Shown: piece by piece, positions 1 to 8,553 of the stretch
Position numbering within the stretch: position 1 is the stretch's first letter
Layout of the letters: the number at the start of each line of letters is the position of its first letter
Assembly (NCBI GenBank): GCA_937924895.1
Contig: CALEYP010000117.1
Location: 1-17,315, forward strand
Length of the DNA: 17,315 nucleotides
Direction: 5' to 3'
From: an uncultured Alphaproteobacteria bacterium
Lineage (GTDB): Bacteria > Pseudomonadota > Alphaproteobacteria > Puniceispirillales > Puniceispirillaceae
Made by a program: the position numbers and the translations under genes
The notes under the pieces: model-generated
Database searches by the model: none
What the model was told of the DNA's origin: nothing
The model's input: the letters and a program-made list of their open reading frames with translations, nothing else

Positions 1-20
1 TATTTATGGGGAGTGTGGGC

Positions 21-2297
21 ATGCCGCTCTTAAGATTTTTGGCTATTATCTGTGCAGTGTTAGGAAGCGGCCTGTCACCAGTGTCAGCGCAAACACTTTC
101 AAATGAGGCTGTAACGGTAGACGAGATTGTTATTCGCGGTAATGAACGCGTCGCAACTTCTACAATCCTTAGCTATATGCCAATCGTCTTAGGGGACAGT
201 GTTAAAGCATCAACACTAAATACCACCATCTCACGGTTGTTCGAAACAAAGCTCTTTAAAGACGTGAATATTGCCATCAATGGCACCACAGTTGAAGTTG
301 AGGTGCTTGAGAATCCGATTGTGAACCGGATTAACATCGAAGGAAATGACGTCCTCAAAGATGATGCTTTGTTAACTGAGCTGAATATTCAGCCGCGCCG
401 TATTTACACTGACCAGCTTGCCATTGAAGCCACCCAAAAATTACTCTCTATCTATCGCTTGGCCGGTCGTTATGCCGCGCGTGTTGAGCCACAAATCATC
501 ACTTTGCCAAATAATCGTGTTGATTTGGTGTTTGAAGTTGATGAGGGACCATTAATTAAAATCTCATCCATCAAATTTTCAGGCAACCAAAATTTCTCAG
601 ATAGAGCATTGCGCCAGGTCATTTCAAGCCGTGAAGTGAGATGGTGGGCCTTTTTATCCAGCAGCGATAAATATGACGAAGGACGCCTGAATTTTGACAT
701 GCGTCTATTGCGTCAATTCTATCTATCGCGCGGTTACGCCGACATTGATATCCAGCGGGCACAAGGGGGATTGCTACCTGACCGGTCTGGTTTTGCTGTC
801 ACCTTTGAGCTGACTGAAGGCGTGCGGTATAAAAATGGATCCGTTTCAATGTCATCTGATATTGAAGGTGTTGATATTGCCACACTATTGGATGAGGTGC
901 CGTTAGAGCCTGATGAATGGTATGACGTCCGTTTCCTAGAGGAAGGGTTATTAAACGTCACAAATCGGCTTGGGACACTTGGTTACGCCTTTGTGAATGT
1001 GTCTCCCGAGGTAAAGACAAACCCAGACACAGGTATTTTAGATGTGCATCTTCATATTGGGGCAGCACGCAAAAACTATGTGGAACGCATTGATATCATT
1101 AATAATAACAGAACATTAGATCGTGTTGTTAGACGTGAAATGCAGCTTGTTGAAGGGGATGCCTTTAACCAGCTAAAACTTGATAATTCAATCCGTGATA
1201 TTCGCAACCTTGGGTTCTTTAGCCGCGTTGATGTGCAGAATTTTAGAGGGTCATCAGATGAACAAACAGTGACGGAAATCACAGTAGATGAACAATCAAC
1301 GGGTGACCTTCAGATTGGTGTTGGCTATTCAACCATTGATAAGGCGTCGGCGAATTTCGGCATTAATGAAAGAAACTTCCTTGGAACTGGTCGGAGTGCT
1401 CAGCTATCTATCGGCCTATCAGACTCCGCAACAAATTTCCGTGCCGGCATCACAGAGCCTTACTTCTTAGGCCGCGATTTATCTGCGAGCGCTGCCTTCT
1501 TTAATGATGTAACGAAATCATCAACCTACACATCTAAAAGTCGTGGTTTTGATTTTGGTGTGCGTTTCAGTGCTGCCAATGATATTTACCATCGTGTTGG
1601 TTATGAAATTGCTGAGAAGAAGAGTAATTCCAAATCGACAACGGCAGCATCTTCCACAGGGGAAGAAGGGAAAACATTGCTTAGCTCGTCAGTGTCATAC
1701 ACGCTTGGTATTGATAAGCGAGATAACCGCTTTGATCCCTCTGATGGTTATCAAGCCTCAATCTCAGAAACCTTTGCCGGCGTTGGTGGGGATGTGTCAT
1801 ATCTGAAATCTGTTGTGACAGCGAGTTACTATAAGCCATTTGAATTTAATACCTTTGTCTTTGGTGCAAAATTCAGAGGGGGAACAGTGAATGGCCTCGG
1901 GGAAAACGTGACACAATCATCTCGTTTCTTCCTTGGTGGTCGTTCAGTTCGCGGCTTTGATGGCGGTGGTATTGGTCCACGCGACACTGGGAATAACGCG
2001 TCTGTTGGTGGCAACAATTTCTATTCAGGGTCTTTTGAGTTAGTTTCAAATGCTGGATTTAGTGAAGATTTGGGTCTTCGTTGGACCGTTTATTCTGACT
2101 ATGGCGCTTTGTGGGGCACTGATTATCCAGCCAATGTGAAGGGTGCGAATGACAAAGATATGCGCACATCTGTTGGTTTTGGCTTGTTATGGGATACGGC
2201 CATTGGCCCACTTTCCTTCTATTGGGCGGATGCTGTGAACAAAAAATCCTATGATAGAACAAGACGCTTCCAATTCACTATTGGTACAAGGTTGTAA
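21..2297 (+). CDS. bamA: Outer membrane protein assembly factor BamA (Omp85 family)
   Basis: Outer-membrane insertase that folds beta-barrel proteins into the outer membrane as the core of the BAM complex. The start at 21 gives 758 residues and is preferred over the in-frame ATG at 6, because GGGGAG at 8-13 lies 7 bases upstream and the product then opens with a clean signal peptide (hydrophobic core, cleavage after VSA, about residue 23). Residues from about 34 to 425 are POTRA repeats, the first opening with VDEIVIRGNERV. From about 427 (TGDLQIGVGYSTID) to the end is the 16-stranded barrel, with the family's VRGF loop-6 motif at about 643-646 followed by DGGGIGPRD. The last residue is Leu, where outer-membrane barrels usually end in Phe or Trp. 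The reading frame stays open to the window edge, so an earlier start cannot be fully excluded. In related genomes rseP usually precedes it. ompH follows after 1 base. Confidence 0.96.
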   Translation: MPLLRFLAIICAVLGSGLSPVSAQTLSNEAVTVDEIVIRGNERVATSTILSYMPIVLGDSVKASTLNTTISRLFETKLFKDVNIAINGTTVEVEVLENPIVNRINIEGNDVLKDDALLTELNIQPRRIYTDQLAIEATQKLLSIYRLAGRYAARVEPQIITLPNNRVDLVFEVDEGPLIKISSIKFSGNQNFSDRALRQVISSREVRWWAFLSSSDKYDEGRLNFDMRLLRQFYLSRGYADIDIQRAQGGLLPDRSGFAVTFELTEGVRYKNGSVSMSSDIEGVDIATLLDEVPLEPDEWYDVRFLEEGLLNVTNRLGTLGYAFVNVSPEVKTNPDTGILDVHLHIGAARKNYVERIDIINNNRTLDRVVRREMQLVEGDAFNQLKLDNSIRDIRNLGFFSRVDVQNFRGSSDEQTVTEITVDEQSTGDLQIGVGYSTIDKASANFGINERNFLGTGRSAQLSIGLSDSATNFRAGITEPYFLGRDLSASAAFFNDVTKSSTYTSKSRGFDFGVRFSAANDIYHRVGYEIAEKKSNSKSTTAASSTGEEGKTLLSSSVSYTLGIDKRDNRFDPSDGYQASISETFAGVGGDVSYLKSVVTASYYKPFEFNTFVFGAKFRGGTVNGLGENVTQSSRFFLGGRSVRGFDGGGIGPRDTGNNASVGGNNFYSGSFELVSNAGFSEDLGLRWTVYSDYGALWGTDYPANVKGANDKDMRTSVGFGLLWDTAIGPLSFYWADAVNKKSYDRTRRFQFTIGTRL

Positions 2298-2298
2298 C

Positions 2299-2880
2299 AT
2301 GCAGAGTGCCGGGGCCTATCTTCGACTTTTCGCTGTGTTGGCAGTCATATTGACTGGCAGTACAGCTCAAGCCCAGGATAATGGTCTCAGGGATAAGTAT
2401 TCAGTTGGTCGCATCGGTCTGATTGATTTGCCCTATGTTCTGCGTAACGCTGAGGCAACCAACACAATTCGAAAGCTGCTTGATTCAAAGCGAGCTGAAT
2501 TTCAAAAAGAGTTTCTGCTAGAAGAAGAGGTATTGCTTCAGGCTGAGAGAGAATTGAACTTAAAGCGTTCTTTATTGAGTGATGCGGATTTTGCAAGTGA
2601 GGTCCAAGCGTTCCAAGAACAGGTTTCAGCAATACAAAAAGAGATTCAGTTCAAACGCAACTCGTTAGACCAAGCCTTTGGTCAGGCGCAAGAACAGCTT
2701 CGTCAATTAGCCTTTGATATCATTACTGAGATCGCCACAAGAGAGCAGTTTGATTTTGTTTTAACCAAGGAAACAGCGTTGATTTTCCGGCCAGGCTTAA
2801 ACATTAGTGATGAAGTGCTTGCTCTGTTAAATGAGCGGACAAAGAATGCGAGAATTGAAGTAGGGGAGTTGCCTTTTTAA
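2299..2880 (+). CDS. ompH: Periplasmic chaperone Skp/OmpH family
   Basis: Periplasmic holdase that carries unfolded outer-membrane proteins towards the BAM complex. The product is 193 residues: a signal peptide (hydrophobic stretch at about 8-20, cleavage after STAQA at 25), a short beta segment VGRIGLIDLPYVL, then a long charged helical region at about 58-140 rich in Glu, Gln, Lys and Leu, as expected for the coiled-coil tentacles of the Skp trimer. A second beta segment (FDFVLTKETALIF) closes the body domain. I chose the ATG at 2299 over the in-frame ATG at 2251, which lies inside bamA, because AAGG at 2288-2291 is correctly spaced and the signal peptide begins there. It starts one base after the bamA stop, which suggests translational coupling. 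The family assignment rests on architecture and on position between bamA and lpxD, because Skp sequences diverge strongly. Confidence 0.9.
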   Translation: MQSAGAYLRLFAVLAVILTGSTAQAQDNGLRDKYSVGRIGLIDLPYVLRNAEATNTIRKLLDSKRAEFQKEFLLEEEVLLQAERELNLKRSLLSDADFASEVQAFQEQVSAIQKEIQFKRNSLDQAFGQAQEQLRQLAFDIITEIATREQFDFVLTKETALIFRPGLNISDEVLALLNERTKNARIEVGELPF

Positions 2881-2892
2881 GGTGAAGTAACG

Positions 2893-3906
2893 ATGGCAAT
2901 TCATCCTGATTTCTACCCCTGTACATCACCTATATCCGCCCAAGAACTGGTGCCGCTTGCTGGTGCCAAACTGCTTTCAGGCGATGGCACTCTTCTCATT
3001 TCTGGGGCTGCCCATCCAGCTGAGGCATCAGCTGGTCATCTTGTGTTAGCTGCTAGCGACGACTATATGGCGCAATGCCAGCACCTTACATCTTGTGTGA
3101 TTATAACAAATCAAAAATTGAGTGGCGCTGCACCAGAGGGCTGCACAATTTTGGTTGCTGACAACCCGCGTCTGGCCTTTGCCAAAGCATTGCAGCATCT
3201 CTATGCGACGTCACCGGCGCCTCGTTTAGCAAAAAGTGCAAAAATTTCATCGTCTGCACAAATTGGTAAAAATGCTGTTATCGGTCCTCTGACCATCATT
3301 GGCCCGAATGTTGTGATAGGTGATGATGTCGTGATTGGGGCGCATTGCGTAATCGATGCGCATTGTCATATAGGTGAGGGCACCCAGATTGGCGACCAAG
3401 TTATGTTACAATCAACCAGAATTGGGAAAGCTGTTAAAATTGCATCTCAGACGGTGATTGGCAAAGAGGGGTTTGGCTTTGAGATGACAGATAACGGCGC
3501 TGTGCGTTTGCCTCACCTTGGCCTTGTGATGATTGATGATGGGGCAAATATTGGGAGCCATTGCGCCATTGACCGCGGCGTATTGGGTGACACAAAAATT
3601 GGGTCACATGCGATGCTCGATAACCATATTCATATTGCGCATAATGTTGTGATTGGAAGCCATACGCTTATACTTGCACAAACGGGGATTGCAGGAAGCG
3701 CAGAGATTGGTGAGAGATGTATTATCGGCGCACAAGTGGGCGTGAAGGATCATGTCTCTATCGCCTCGGGGTCCGTTATCTTGTCAGGGTCAAAGGTCAC
3801 CAAAACATTAGCTGAAAAAGGGACTTATGCTGGTTTTCCAGCACAACCCGCAAAACAACATTGGCGTGAACAAGTCGCGCTTCGAAAATTAGGCCATCAA
3901 AAGTGA
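2893..3906 (+). CDS. lpxD: UDP-3-O-acylglucosamine N-acyltransferase LpxD
   Basis: Third enzyme of lipid A synthesis: it transfers a 3-hydroxyacyl chain from acyl carrier protein to the amine of UDP-3-O-acylglucosamine in the cytoplasm. The 337-residue product has the usual LpxD plan. An N-terminal uridine-binding domain at about 1-110 is followed by a left-handed beta helix built of hexapeptide repeats (IGKNAV, IGPLTI, IGPNVV, IGDDVV and so on) from about 115 to 310, and a C-terminal helix. Family landmarks are GKEGFGF at 190-196, IDRGVLGDTKIG at 226-237 and the IAHNVVIG segment with the presumed catalytic His at 250. An AAGGTGA ribosome site directly follows the ompH stop and sits just before the ATG. 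The length is normal for the family and nothing looks damaged. Confidence 0.97.
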   Translation: MAIHPDFYPCTSPISAQELVPLAGAKLLSGDGTLLISGAAHPAEASAGHLVLAASDDYMAQCQHLTSCVIITNQKLSGAAPEGCTILVADNPRLAFAKALQHLYATSPAPRLAKSAKISSSAQIGKNAVIGPLTIIGPNVVIGDDVVIGAHCVIDAHCHIGEGTQIGDQVMLQSTRIGKAVKIASQTVIGKEGFGFEMTDNGAVRLPHLGLVMIDDGANIGSHCAIDRGVLGDTKIGSHAMLDNHIHIAHNVVIGSHTLILAQTGIAGSAEIGERCIIGAQVGVKDHVSIASGSVILSGSKVTKTLAEKGTYAGFPAQPAKQHWREQVALRKLGHQK

Positions 3907-3915
3907 GGAACTAGT

Positions 3916-4380
3916 ATGTCAGACAATATTACAGAAATGGATTATGGTGCCATCCTAGACGCCATTCCCCACCGCCCACCATTCCTTTTGATTGATAAGG
4001 TTGTAGATATTGTAGCTGGTGAGAGTGCAACAGGCATTCGCGCCGTCAGCAGCAATGAGCCTTATTTCGTGGGGCATTTCCCAGGGCACCCGGTGATGCC
4101 AGGTGTTTTAATTGTAGAAGCCATGGCCCAAACAGCGGGCTGCCTTGTCTCAGCCTCTGATGAAGTAGATACAGAAGGCAAGCTTGTCTTTTTTACCACA
4201 ATTGACTCTGTGAAGTTTCGCAAGCCAGTGACACCTGGTGTCTTATTAGAGCTTAAAGTGAAAAAGCTGTCATCTCGTGGTCCTTTGTGGAAATTTGAAG
4301 GGGAAGCTCATATTGAAGGTAAGAAAGTCACAGAGGCCCAGTTCTCTGCGATGATTGTTGATCCAAACGCATCACGGTAA
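3916..4380 (+). CDS. fabZ: 3-hydroxyacyl-[acyl-carrier-protein] dehydratase FabZ
   Basis: Removes water from 3-hydroxyacyl-ACP in fatty-acid elongation and so competes with LpxA and LpxD for the same 3-hydroxyacyl-ACP pool, a known reason for finding it inside lpx operons. The 154-residue hot-dog-fold protein carries the motif HRPPFLLIDKV at 19-29 and the active-site segment GHFPGHPVMPGV with catalytic His54. Glu68 lies in EAMAQ, so the His-Glu spacing of 14 matches the family. The ATG at 3916 is preceded by GAGGAA and lies 9 bases after the lpxD stop. The length is typical. Confidence 0.97.
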   Translation: MSDNITEMDYGAILDAIPHRPPFLLIDKVVDIVAGESATGIRAVSSNEPYFVGHFPGHPVMPGVLIVEAMAQTAGCLVSASDEVDTEGKLVFFTTIDSVKFRKPVTPGVLLELKVKKLSSRGPLWKFEGEAHIEGKKVTEAQFSAMIVDPNASR

Positions 4381-4396
4381 GGATGTAAGACGTCAT

Positions 4397-5194
4397 ATGT
4401 CTCAGATACATCAAACAGCAGTTATTGACCCCAAGGCTCAACTAGGCACAAATGTGGAAATTGGCCCCTATTGTGTTATTGGCCCCCACGTGGAGATTGG
4501 CGATAATGTTAGGATAAAGTCACATGTCGTGATTGATGGCCATACCTCGATTGGCAAAGGCTGCGAGATTTTCCCATTTGCCAGTTTAGGGCATGCGCCT
4601 CAGCACTTCAAATATGAAGGAGAGCCATCTCAATTGCTGATTGGAGAGGGCAATATCATTCGTGAACATTGCCAAATGCATCCTGGCACAAAAATTGGGG
4701 GAATGAAGACAGTTATCGGGAATAACGGGCTTTTCATGGCATCTAGCCATGTGGGTCATGATTGTATCATTGGCGATAATATGATCTTGGCCCAGAATGC
4801 AGCGCTAGGCGGCCATGTCGAAGTCGGCGATAATGTGTATTTTGGCGCCTTTTCAGCGGCTCATCAATTTGTCCGTATTGGCCATGATGCGGTTATTGGT
4901 GGTGTCACAGCTGTGGTGGGTGATGTCATCCCTTTTGGTGCTGTCTATGGTGAGAGAGGCGCGCTTAACGGTGTCAATTTGGTTGGTATGAAGCGCCGTG
5001 GTCTGGGCCGTGAAACAAGACAAGCCATCAAACAGGCTTATGACTTGATCTTCATGGGAGATGGCCTGTTTGAAGATAGGCTTCAAGAGGCAAAGAATAC
5101 CATGGCATCAAGTGACGAGGTCGTTCATATCATCGATTTTATTGAGGGTGTAGCAGGTCGTCCGCTTTGTTTAGCAAAACAGGATAAATCATGA
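4397..5194 (+). CDS. lpxA: Acyl-ACP--UDP-N-acetylglucosamine O-acyltransferase LpxA
   Basis: First enzyme of lipid A synthesis, adding a 3-hydroxyacyl chain to the 3-OH of UDP-GlcNAc. With the ATG at 4397 the protein is 265 residues, close to the usual 255-265. The open frame extends upstream to 4355, but that part overlaps fabZ and lacks LpxA homology, and the family begins with the I-H-x-T-A-x-I-D pattern seen here at residues 4-11. Hexapeptide repeats of the left-handed beta helix fill about 10-190. The catalytic base is His121 in SSHVGHDCIIG, equivalent to His125 of the E. coli enzyme. HQFVRIG and a helical C-terminal domain follow. AAGGA at 4379-4383 is 13 bases from the start, rather far, so translation may be coupled to fabZ, which ends 16 bases upstream. 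The stop overlaps the lpxI start as ATGA. Confidence 0.96.
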   Translation: MSQIHQTAVIDPKAQLGTNVEIGPYCVIGPHVEIGDNVRIKSHVVIDGHTSIGKGCEIFPFASLGHAPQHFKYEGEPSQLLIGEGNIIREHCQMHPGTKIGGMKTVIGNNGLFMASSHVGHDCIIGDNMILAQNAALGGHVEVGDNVYFGAFSAAHQFVRIGHDAVIGGVTAVVGDVIPFGAVYGERGALNGVNLVGMKRRGLGRETRQAIKQAYDLIFMGDGLFEDRLQEAKNTMASSDEVVHIIDFIEGVAGRPLCLAKQDKS

Positions 5195-5988
5195 AGCTAG
5201 CTGTTATAGCTGGGGCAGGGGATCTCCCACAAAAGGTCATATCTTTGGCGCAAGCCTCACATGATGTCCATGTTATTGGTCTCACAGGGCTTTATGATGA
5301 GGGGCTCGCAATCTCTGCCAGCTACTATCTCACCGAAATTGAAAGCATCATCGCGCATCTGAAGTCAAAAGATATTGCCCATCTTATCCTCGTTGGTAAG
5401 GTCGAGCGGGCGGCACTAGCAGCAGGCCCTATTGATGCCACAGCGCAAGCAATTCTCGCACAGGCACTGCCACAGGGCGATAATGCGGCTCTCATGGCGT
5501 TGATGGCTGTATTAAATCAAGCTGGCTTGCAGGTTATACCAACCGCTCAGGTCATGCCAGGGCATATTATCCCATCTGATTACCAGGGAGACGTCTCGCA
5601 AGAAGCGCAAGATACCTTGCAGGTGGCACATGCCTGTCATAATGCCCTCAGCCCTTATGATGTGGGGCAGTCTTTGATAGTGCAAGGCGCGCATGTGATT
5701 GCTATCGAAGCAGCAGAGGGAACAGATGCGATGATTGCCCGCTCAGCGTCATGTCTTTCCTCTGATATGCCCTGCCGGTTATTCCTCAAAGGTAGCAAGA
5801 AGAGCCAAAATAAGCTGTTAGACCCGCCCGTATTTGGCCGTGAGACTCTTTCAGCGCTGCAGAGGGCTGGTATCACTCATGTCGCGTTAGAAGAGCTATA
5901 TTGCCTCTTGGCGGACCCGCTTGAAGACATAGAGGCAGCGTGCCGCGCGGCTAATATTGTCTTGATGAGCTATCGACAATCACCGTAA
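5191..5988 (+). CDS. lpxI: UDP-2,3-diacylglucosamine pyrophosphatase LpxI
   Basis: Hydrolyses UDP-2,3-diacylglucosamine to lipid X and UMP, the step done by LpxH in E. coli and by the unrelated LpxI (formerly DUF1009) in alphaproteobacteria. The 265 residues match the family length. Visible landmarks are the N-terminal LAVIAGAGDLPQ segment at 3-14, VGKVERAAL at 68-76, the EGTDAMI signature at 176-182 and the C-terminal KKSQNKLLDPPVFGRETL stretch, where Asp211 is my candidate for the metal-binding Asp described for Caulobacter LpxI. Many homologues have D rather than N after the Q in this stretch, a minor deviation. Its ATG overlaps the lpxA stop (ATGA), so the two are translationally coupled. 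It lies directly before lpxB, its pathway successor. Confidence 0.93.
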   Translation: MKLAVIAGAGDLPQKVISLAQASHDVHVIGLTGLYDEGLAISASYYLTEIESIIAHLKSKDIAHLILVGKVERAALAAGPIDATAQAILAQALPQGDNAALMALMAVLNQAGLQVIPTAQVMPGHIIPSDYQGDVSQEAQDTLQVAHACHNALSPYDVGQSLIVQGAHVIAIEAAEGTDAMIARSASCLSSDMPCRLFLKGSKKSQNKLLDPPVFGRETLSALQRAGITHVALEELYCLLADPLEDIEAACRAANIVLMSYRQSP

Positions 5989-6003
5989 GGCGACACAGGT
6001 AAG

Positions 6004-7119
6004 ATGGAACACGCATTTATCTTAGCAGGGGAGGTTTCAGGTGATAAACTTGCTGCCTCTCTGATGCGCGCGCAATCAAAAACGATCACGCGATGGACAG
6101 GGATGGGTGGTCCAGCGATGGCCGCTGAGGGCTTGGTTTCCATCGCTGACTATGAACACCTTCACATCATTGGTGTCTGGGACGCGATTCTTGCCTATCA
6201 GCGTTTAAAAAAGTTGTTAAATCATCTTGTTACAACAATTTGTGATACCCGACCTGACGTAATTTATACCGTTGATAGTAAGGGGTTTTCGCTAAAATTA
6301 GCGCAGAAACTGCGTGCTAGGATGAAGGAACAGGGCTGGTCTGCCCCAATTATCCATATGGTCGCCCCGACTATTTGGGCTTATGGCGCAGGGCGTAAAA
6401 CCGCATTCGCTGAAGCCTTTGATGAGATGCTATGCCTGTTTCCGCAAGAAGCACAATTATGGGATGATACAAATTTAAAGGCTCATTTTATTGGGCATCC
6501 CGCAGCTTATCACGCCAATCGCCCCGTGCGTCATAAAGATGAAATCTGCCAATTGCTAGTGCTACCAGGGTCTCGAAAAGGCGAAATAGACGCGTGTCTT
6601 CCTCCATTCCTTGCTGCGGTTCAGCGTCTATCATCGCAATTTGCTTGCGAAGTGACCATTGCAACAACGAATGCCATGGCACCACATCTTTCAAAAATGA
6701 TAGCAAACCAAACCATTCCCCTCTCGATTGTAACAGGACCGGATTCCTTTCAAAAAGCCGTGGGGGCATCTCATTTAATGATGGCAGCTTCTGGTACCGT
6801 GACGTTAGAGACAGCGTTGGCTGGCCTGCCTGGCGTGACAGCCTATCGCCTCAATTGGCTGACAACCATGATCATGAAACAGCGCTTTAAGCTCGCTGAT
6901 CCTATTTTGCCAAATATTCTTCTTGATAAAGCCCTCTATCCCTTCTTCTTAAATCAAGATGCAAAAGCAGATGTGATAGCTCAGCAACTGGCTGGGATGT
7001 GGGAGGCGTATCCGTCTATACATGCGCATCATCACGAAGAGGCGGAACGCTTGCAAAAAATGCTGACAGGGGGACATGCGTCATTTGAGGACGCGATAGC
7101 ACAAGCCCTATCCAAATAA
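6004..7119 (+). CDS. lpxB: Lipid-A-disaccharide synthase LpxB (GT19)
   Basis: Joins lipid X to UDP-2,3-diacylglucosamine, forming the beta-1,6 disaccharide of lipid A at the inner face of the cytoplasmic membrane. The protein has 371 residues, typical of the family. In order it shows GEVSGDKLAASL at 9-20, MGGPAMAAEG at 34-43, GVWDAI at 57-62, VDSKGF at 90-95 with the conserved Asp91, APTIWAYGAGR at 121-131, FIGHPAAYH at 162-170, LPGSRKGEI at 187-195 and the nucleotide-binding segment ASGTVTLETALAGLP at 262-276. A family-typical LPNILL follows. It starts 15 bases after lpxI and ends the plus-strand operon. The hairpin at 7118-7147 begins inside its stop codon. Confidence 0.97.
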   Translation: MEHAFILAGEVSGDKLAASLMRAQSKTITRWTGMGGPAMAAEGLVSIADYEHLHIIGVWDAILAYQRLKKLLNHLVTTICDTRPDVIYTVDSKGFSLKLAQKLRARMKEQGWSAPIIHMVAPTIWAYGAGRKTAFAEAFDEMLCLFPQEAQLWDDTNLKAHFIGHPAAYHANRPVRHKDEICQLLVLPGSRKGEIDACLPPFLAAVQRLSSQFACEVTIATTNAMAPHLSKMIANQTIPLSIVTGPDSFQKAVGASHLMMAASGTVTLETALAGLPGVTAYRLNWLTTMIMKQRFKLADPILPNILLDKALYPFFLNQDAKADVIAQQLAGMWEAYPSIHAHHHEEAERLQKMLTGGHASFEDAIAQALSK

Positions 7120-7147
7120 AAAAGGCAGCTCATAAGCTGCCTTTTTT
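7118..7147. terminator. Bidirectional intrinsic terminator between lpxB and gltA
   Basis: A perfect inverted repeat, GGCAGCT / AGCTGCC, with a CATA loop is flanked by A6 on the left and T6 on the right. Read on either strand it gives a G+C-rich hairpin followed by a U run, so it can stop both the plus-strand envelope operon and the minus-strand gltA transcript. It starts within the TAA of lpxB and ends 16 bases before the gltA stop codon. Confidence 0.92.
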
Positions 7148-7163
7148 CATCTTTTTAAAAGAT

Positions 7164-8462
7164 TTAGCGATTTGACATTGATTTGAAATCACGTGCCGCC
7201 GGGCCTGTATAAAGCTGGCGTGGACGACCGATACGCTGTGTAGGGTCCTCAATCATCTCGTTCCACTGTGAAATCCACCCCACTGTACGTGCGACAGCAA
7301 ATAACACTGTGAACATTGATGTTGGGAAACCAAGTGCTTTCAAAATAATGCCTGAATAGAAATCTACATTTGGATAGAGCTTTTTGTTTATGAAATACGG
7401 ATCGCGTAGGGCAAGCTCTTCTAATTCCATTGCTAGTTCAAGGAGCGGGTCATTAATACCTAGCTTGTTCAAGACTTCATGACATGTCTCACGCATCACT
7501 TTAGCGCGTGGGTCAAAATTCTTATAGACGCGGTGACCAAAACCAAAGAGACGGAATGGGTCATCTTTTGAACGAGCACGCTCTACATATTCAGCAAGGC
7601 GGCTCTTATCACCAATCTCGTTCAGCATATTCAATACGGCTTCGTTTGCGCCACCATGAGCCGGGCCCCACAGAGATGCAATGCCAGCAGCAATACAAGC
7701 AAATGGGTTTGCGCCAGATGAGCCTGCAAGACGAACGGTTGATGTTGATGCATTTTGTTCATGGTCGGCATGAAGGATAAGGATCTTATCCATCGCCTTT
7801 GCCAATACAGGGTCTACCACATAATCTTCTGCAGGTACGGCAAAGCACATCTGCAAGAAATTCTCAGCATAATTGAGGTTGTTACGTGGATAGTTAAATG
7901 GCTGACCCATCGAATATTTGAACGCCATTGCTGCCAAAGTTGGCATCTTTGCAATCAAACGACGTGACGCAATCTGACGCTGTGCAGGGTCCGATATATC
8001 GGTTGAGTCATGATAGAACGCTGATAACGCGCCTGTCACGCCACACAGGATAGCCATTGGGTGCGCATCACGACGGAAACCGCGATAGAAATTTGAGAGC
8101 TGCTCATGCACCATTGTATGATGGGTGATAGCATCATCAAATTCTGTCTTTTCTTCCTGATTAGGTAGTTCGCCATTTAGCAGCAAATAGGCCACTTCAA
8201 GAAAATCAGCCTTCTCAGCTAACTGTTCAATAGGATAGCCACGATGCAAAAGGACGCCTTTTTCACCATCAATATATGTTAGGCCAGATTCACATGATCC
8301 TGTGGCACCATAGCCTGGATCATAGGTAAACATGCCTGTTTGGCCGTATAATTTGCGAATGTCGATGACATCGGGGCCAACGGAGCCAGATAGCACAGGC
8401 AACTCAACTTCAGTACCTGCTTCTTTATCAGTCAGCGTCATGATTTTTGTGTTAGACGTCAT
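7164..8462 (-). CDS. gltA: Citrate synthase (type II, hexameric class)
   Basis: Condenses oxaloacetate and acetyl-CoA to citrate, the entry step of the TCA cycle. The ATG at 8462 gives 432 residues, near the usual 425-435, and is preceded by GGGGGA. The frame stays open to 8546, but that extra stretch has no family similarity. All three catalytic residues are present: His269 (WGPAHGGAN), His310 (FGFGHRVY) and Asp367 (NVDFYSG). Each is exactly five positions beyond the E. coli residues His264, His305 and Asp362, so the alignment is gap-free from 264 on. An N-terminal domain with YDPGYGATGSCESGLTYIDG at 47-66 is typical of Gram-negative type II enzymes. The gene stands alone, with its own likely promoter upstream, and converges on lpxB across a shared terminator. 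Confidence 0.97.
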   Translation of the reverse strand: MTSNTKIMTLTDKEAGTEVELPVLSGSVGPDVIDIRKLYGQTGMFTYDPGYGATGSCESGLTYIDGEKGVLLHRGYPIEQLAEKADFLEVAYLLLNGELPNQEEKTEFDDAITHHTMVHEQLSNFYRGFRRDAHPMAILCGVTGALSAFYHDSTDISDPAQRQIASRRLIAKMPTLAAMAFKYSMGQPFNYPRNNLNYAENFLQMCFAVPAEDYVVDPVLAKAMDKILILHADHEQNASTSTVRLAGSSGANPFACIAAGIASLWGPAHGGANEAVLNMLNEIGDKSRLAEYVERARSKDDPFRLFGFGHRVYKNFDPRAKVMRETCHEVLNKLGINDPLLELAMELEELALRDPYFINKKLYPNVDFYSGIILKALGFPTSMFTVLFAVARTVGWISQWNEMIEDPTQRIGRPRQLYTGPAARDFKSMSNR

Positions 8463-8520
8463 GGTTTTTCCCCCAAGGTAGCTTGATGCGTACTCCCCAA
8501 TAAATACGACTGCTTCGGTT

Positions 8521-8526
8521 ATTATA
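8521..8526 (-). promoter_or_regulatory. Candidate -10 element of the gltA promoter
   Basis: Read on the minus strand this is a perfect TATAAT, about 58 bases upstream of the gltA start and inside the 91-base gltX-gltA gap. No good -35 hexamer is seen at the proper spacing (GTTTGG or CGTTTG are the nearest). The element sits in a small perfect palindrome, GTTAT-T-ATAAC. Inferred from sequence only. Confidence 0.45.
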
Positions 8527-8553
8527 ACGCGCGCATCATAGCCCAAACGGGTT

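Noticed and set aside
2251..2298. Earlier ATG for the Skp/OmpH gene
   Set aside because: It lies inside bamA and would place 16 residues before a well-formed signal peptide. The ATG at 2299 has a suitable ribosome site.
4355..4396. Earlier ATG for lpxA overlapping fabZ
   Set aside because: The added residues lack LpxA similarity, and the family N-terminus begins at 4397.
8463..8546. N-terminal extension of citrate synthase
   Set aside because: The start at 8462 has a GGGGGA ribosome site and gives the family length. The extension also covers the likely promoter.
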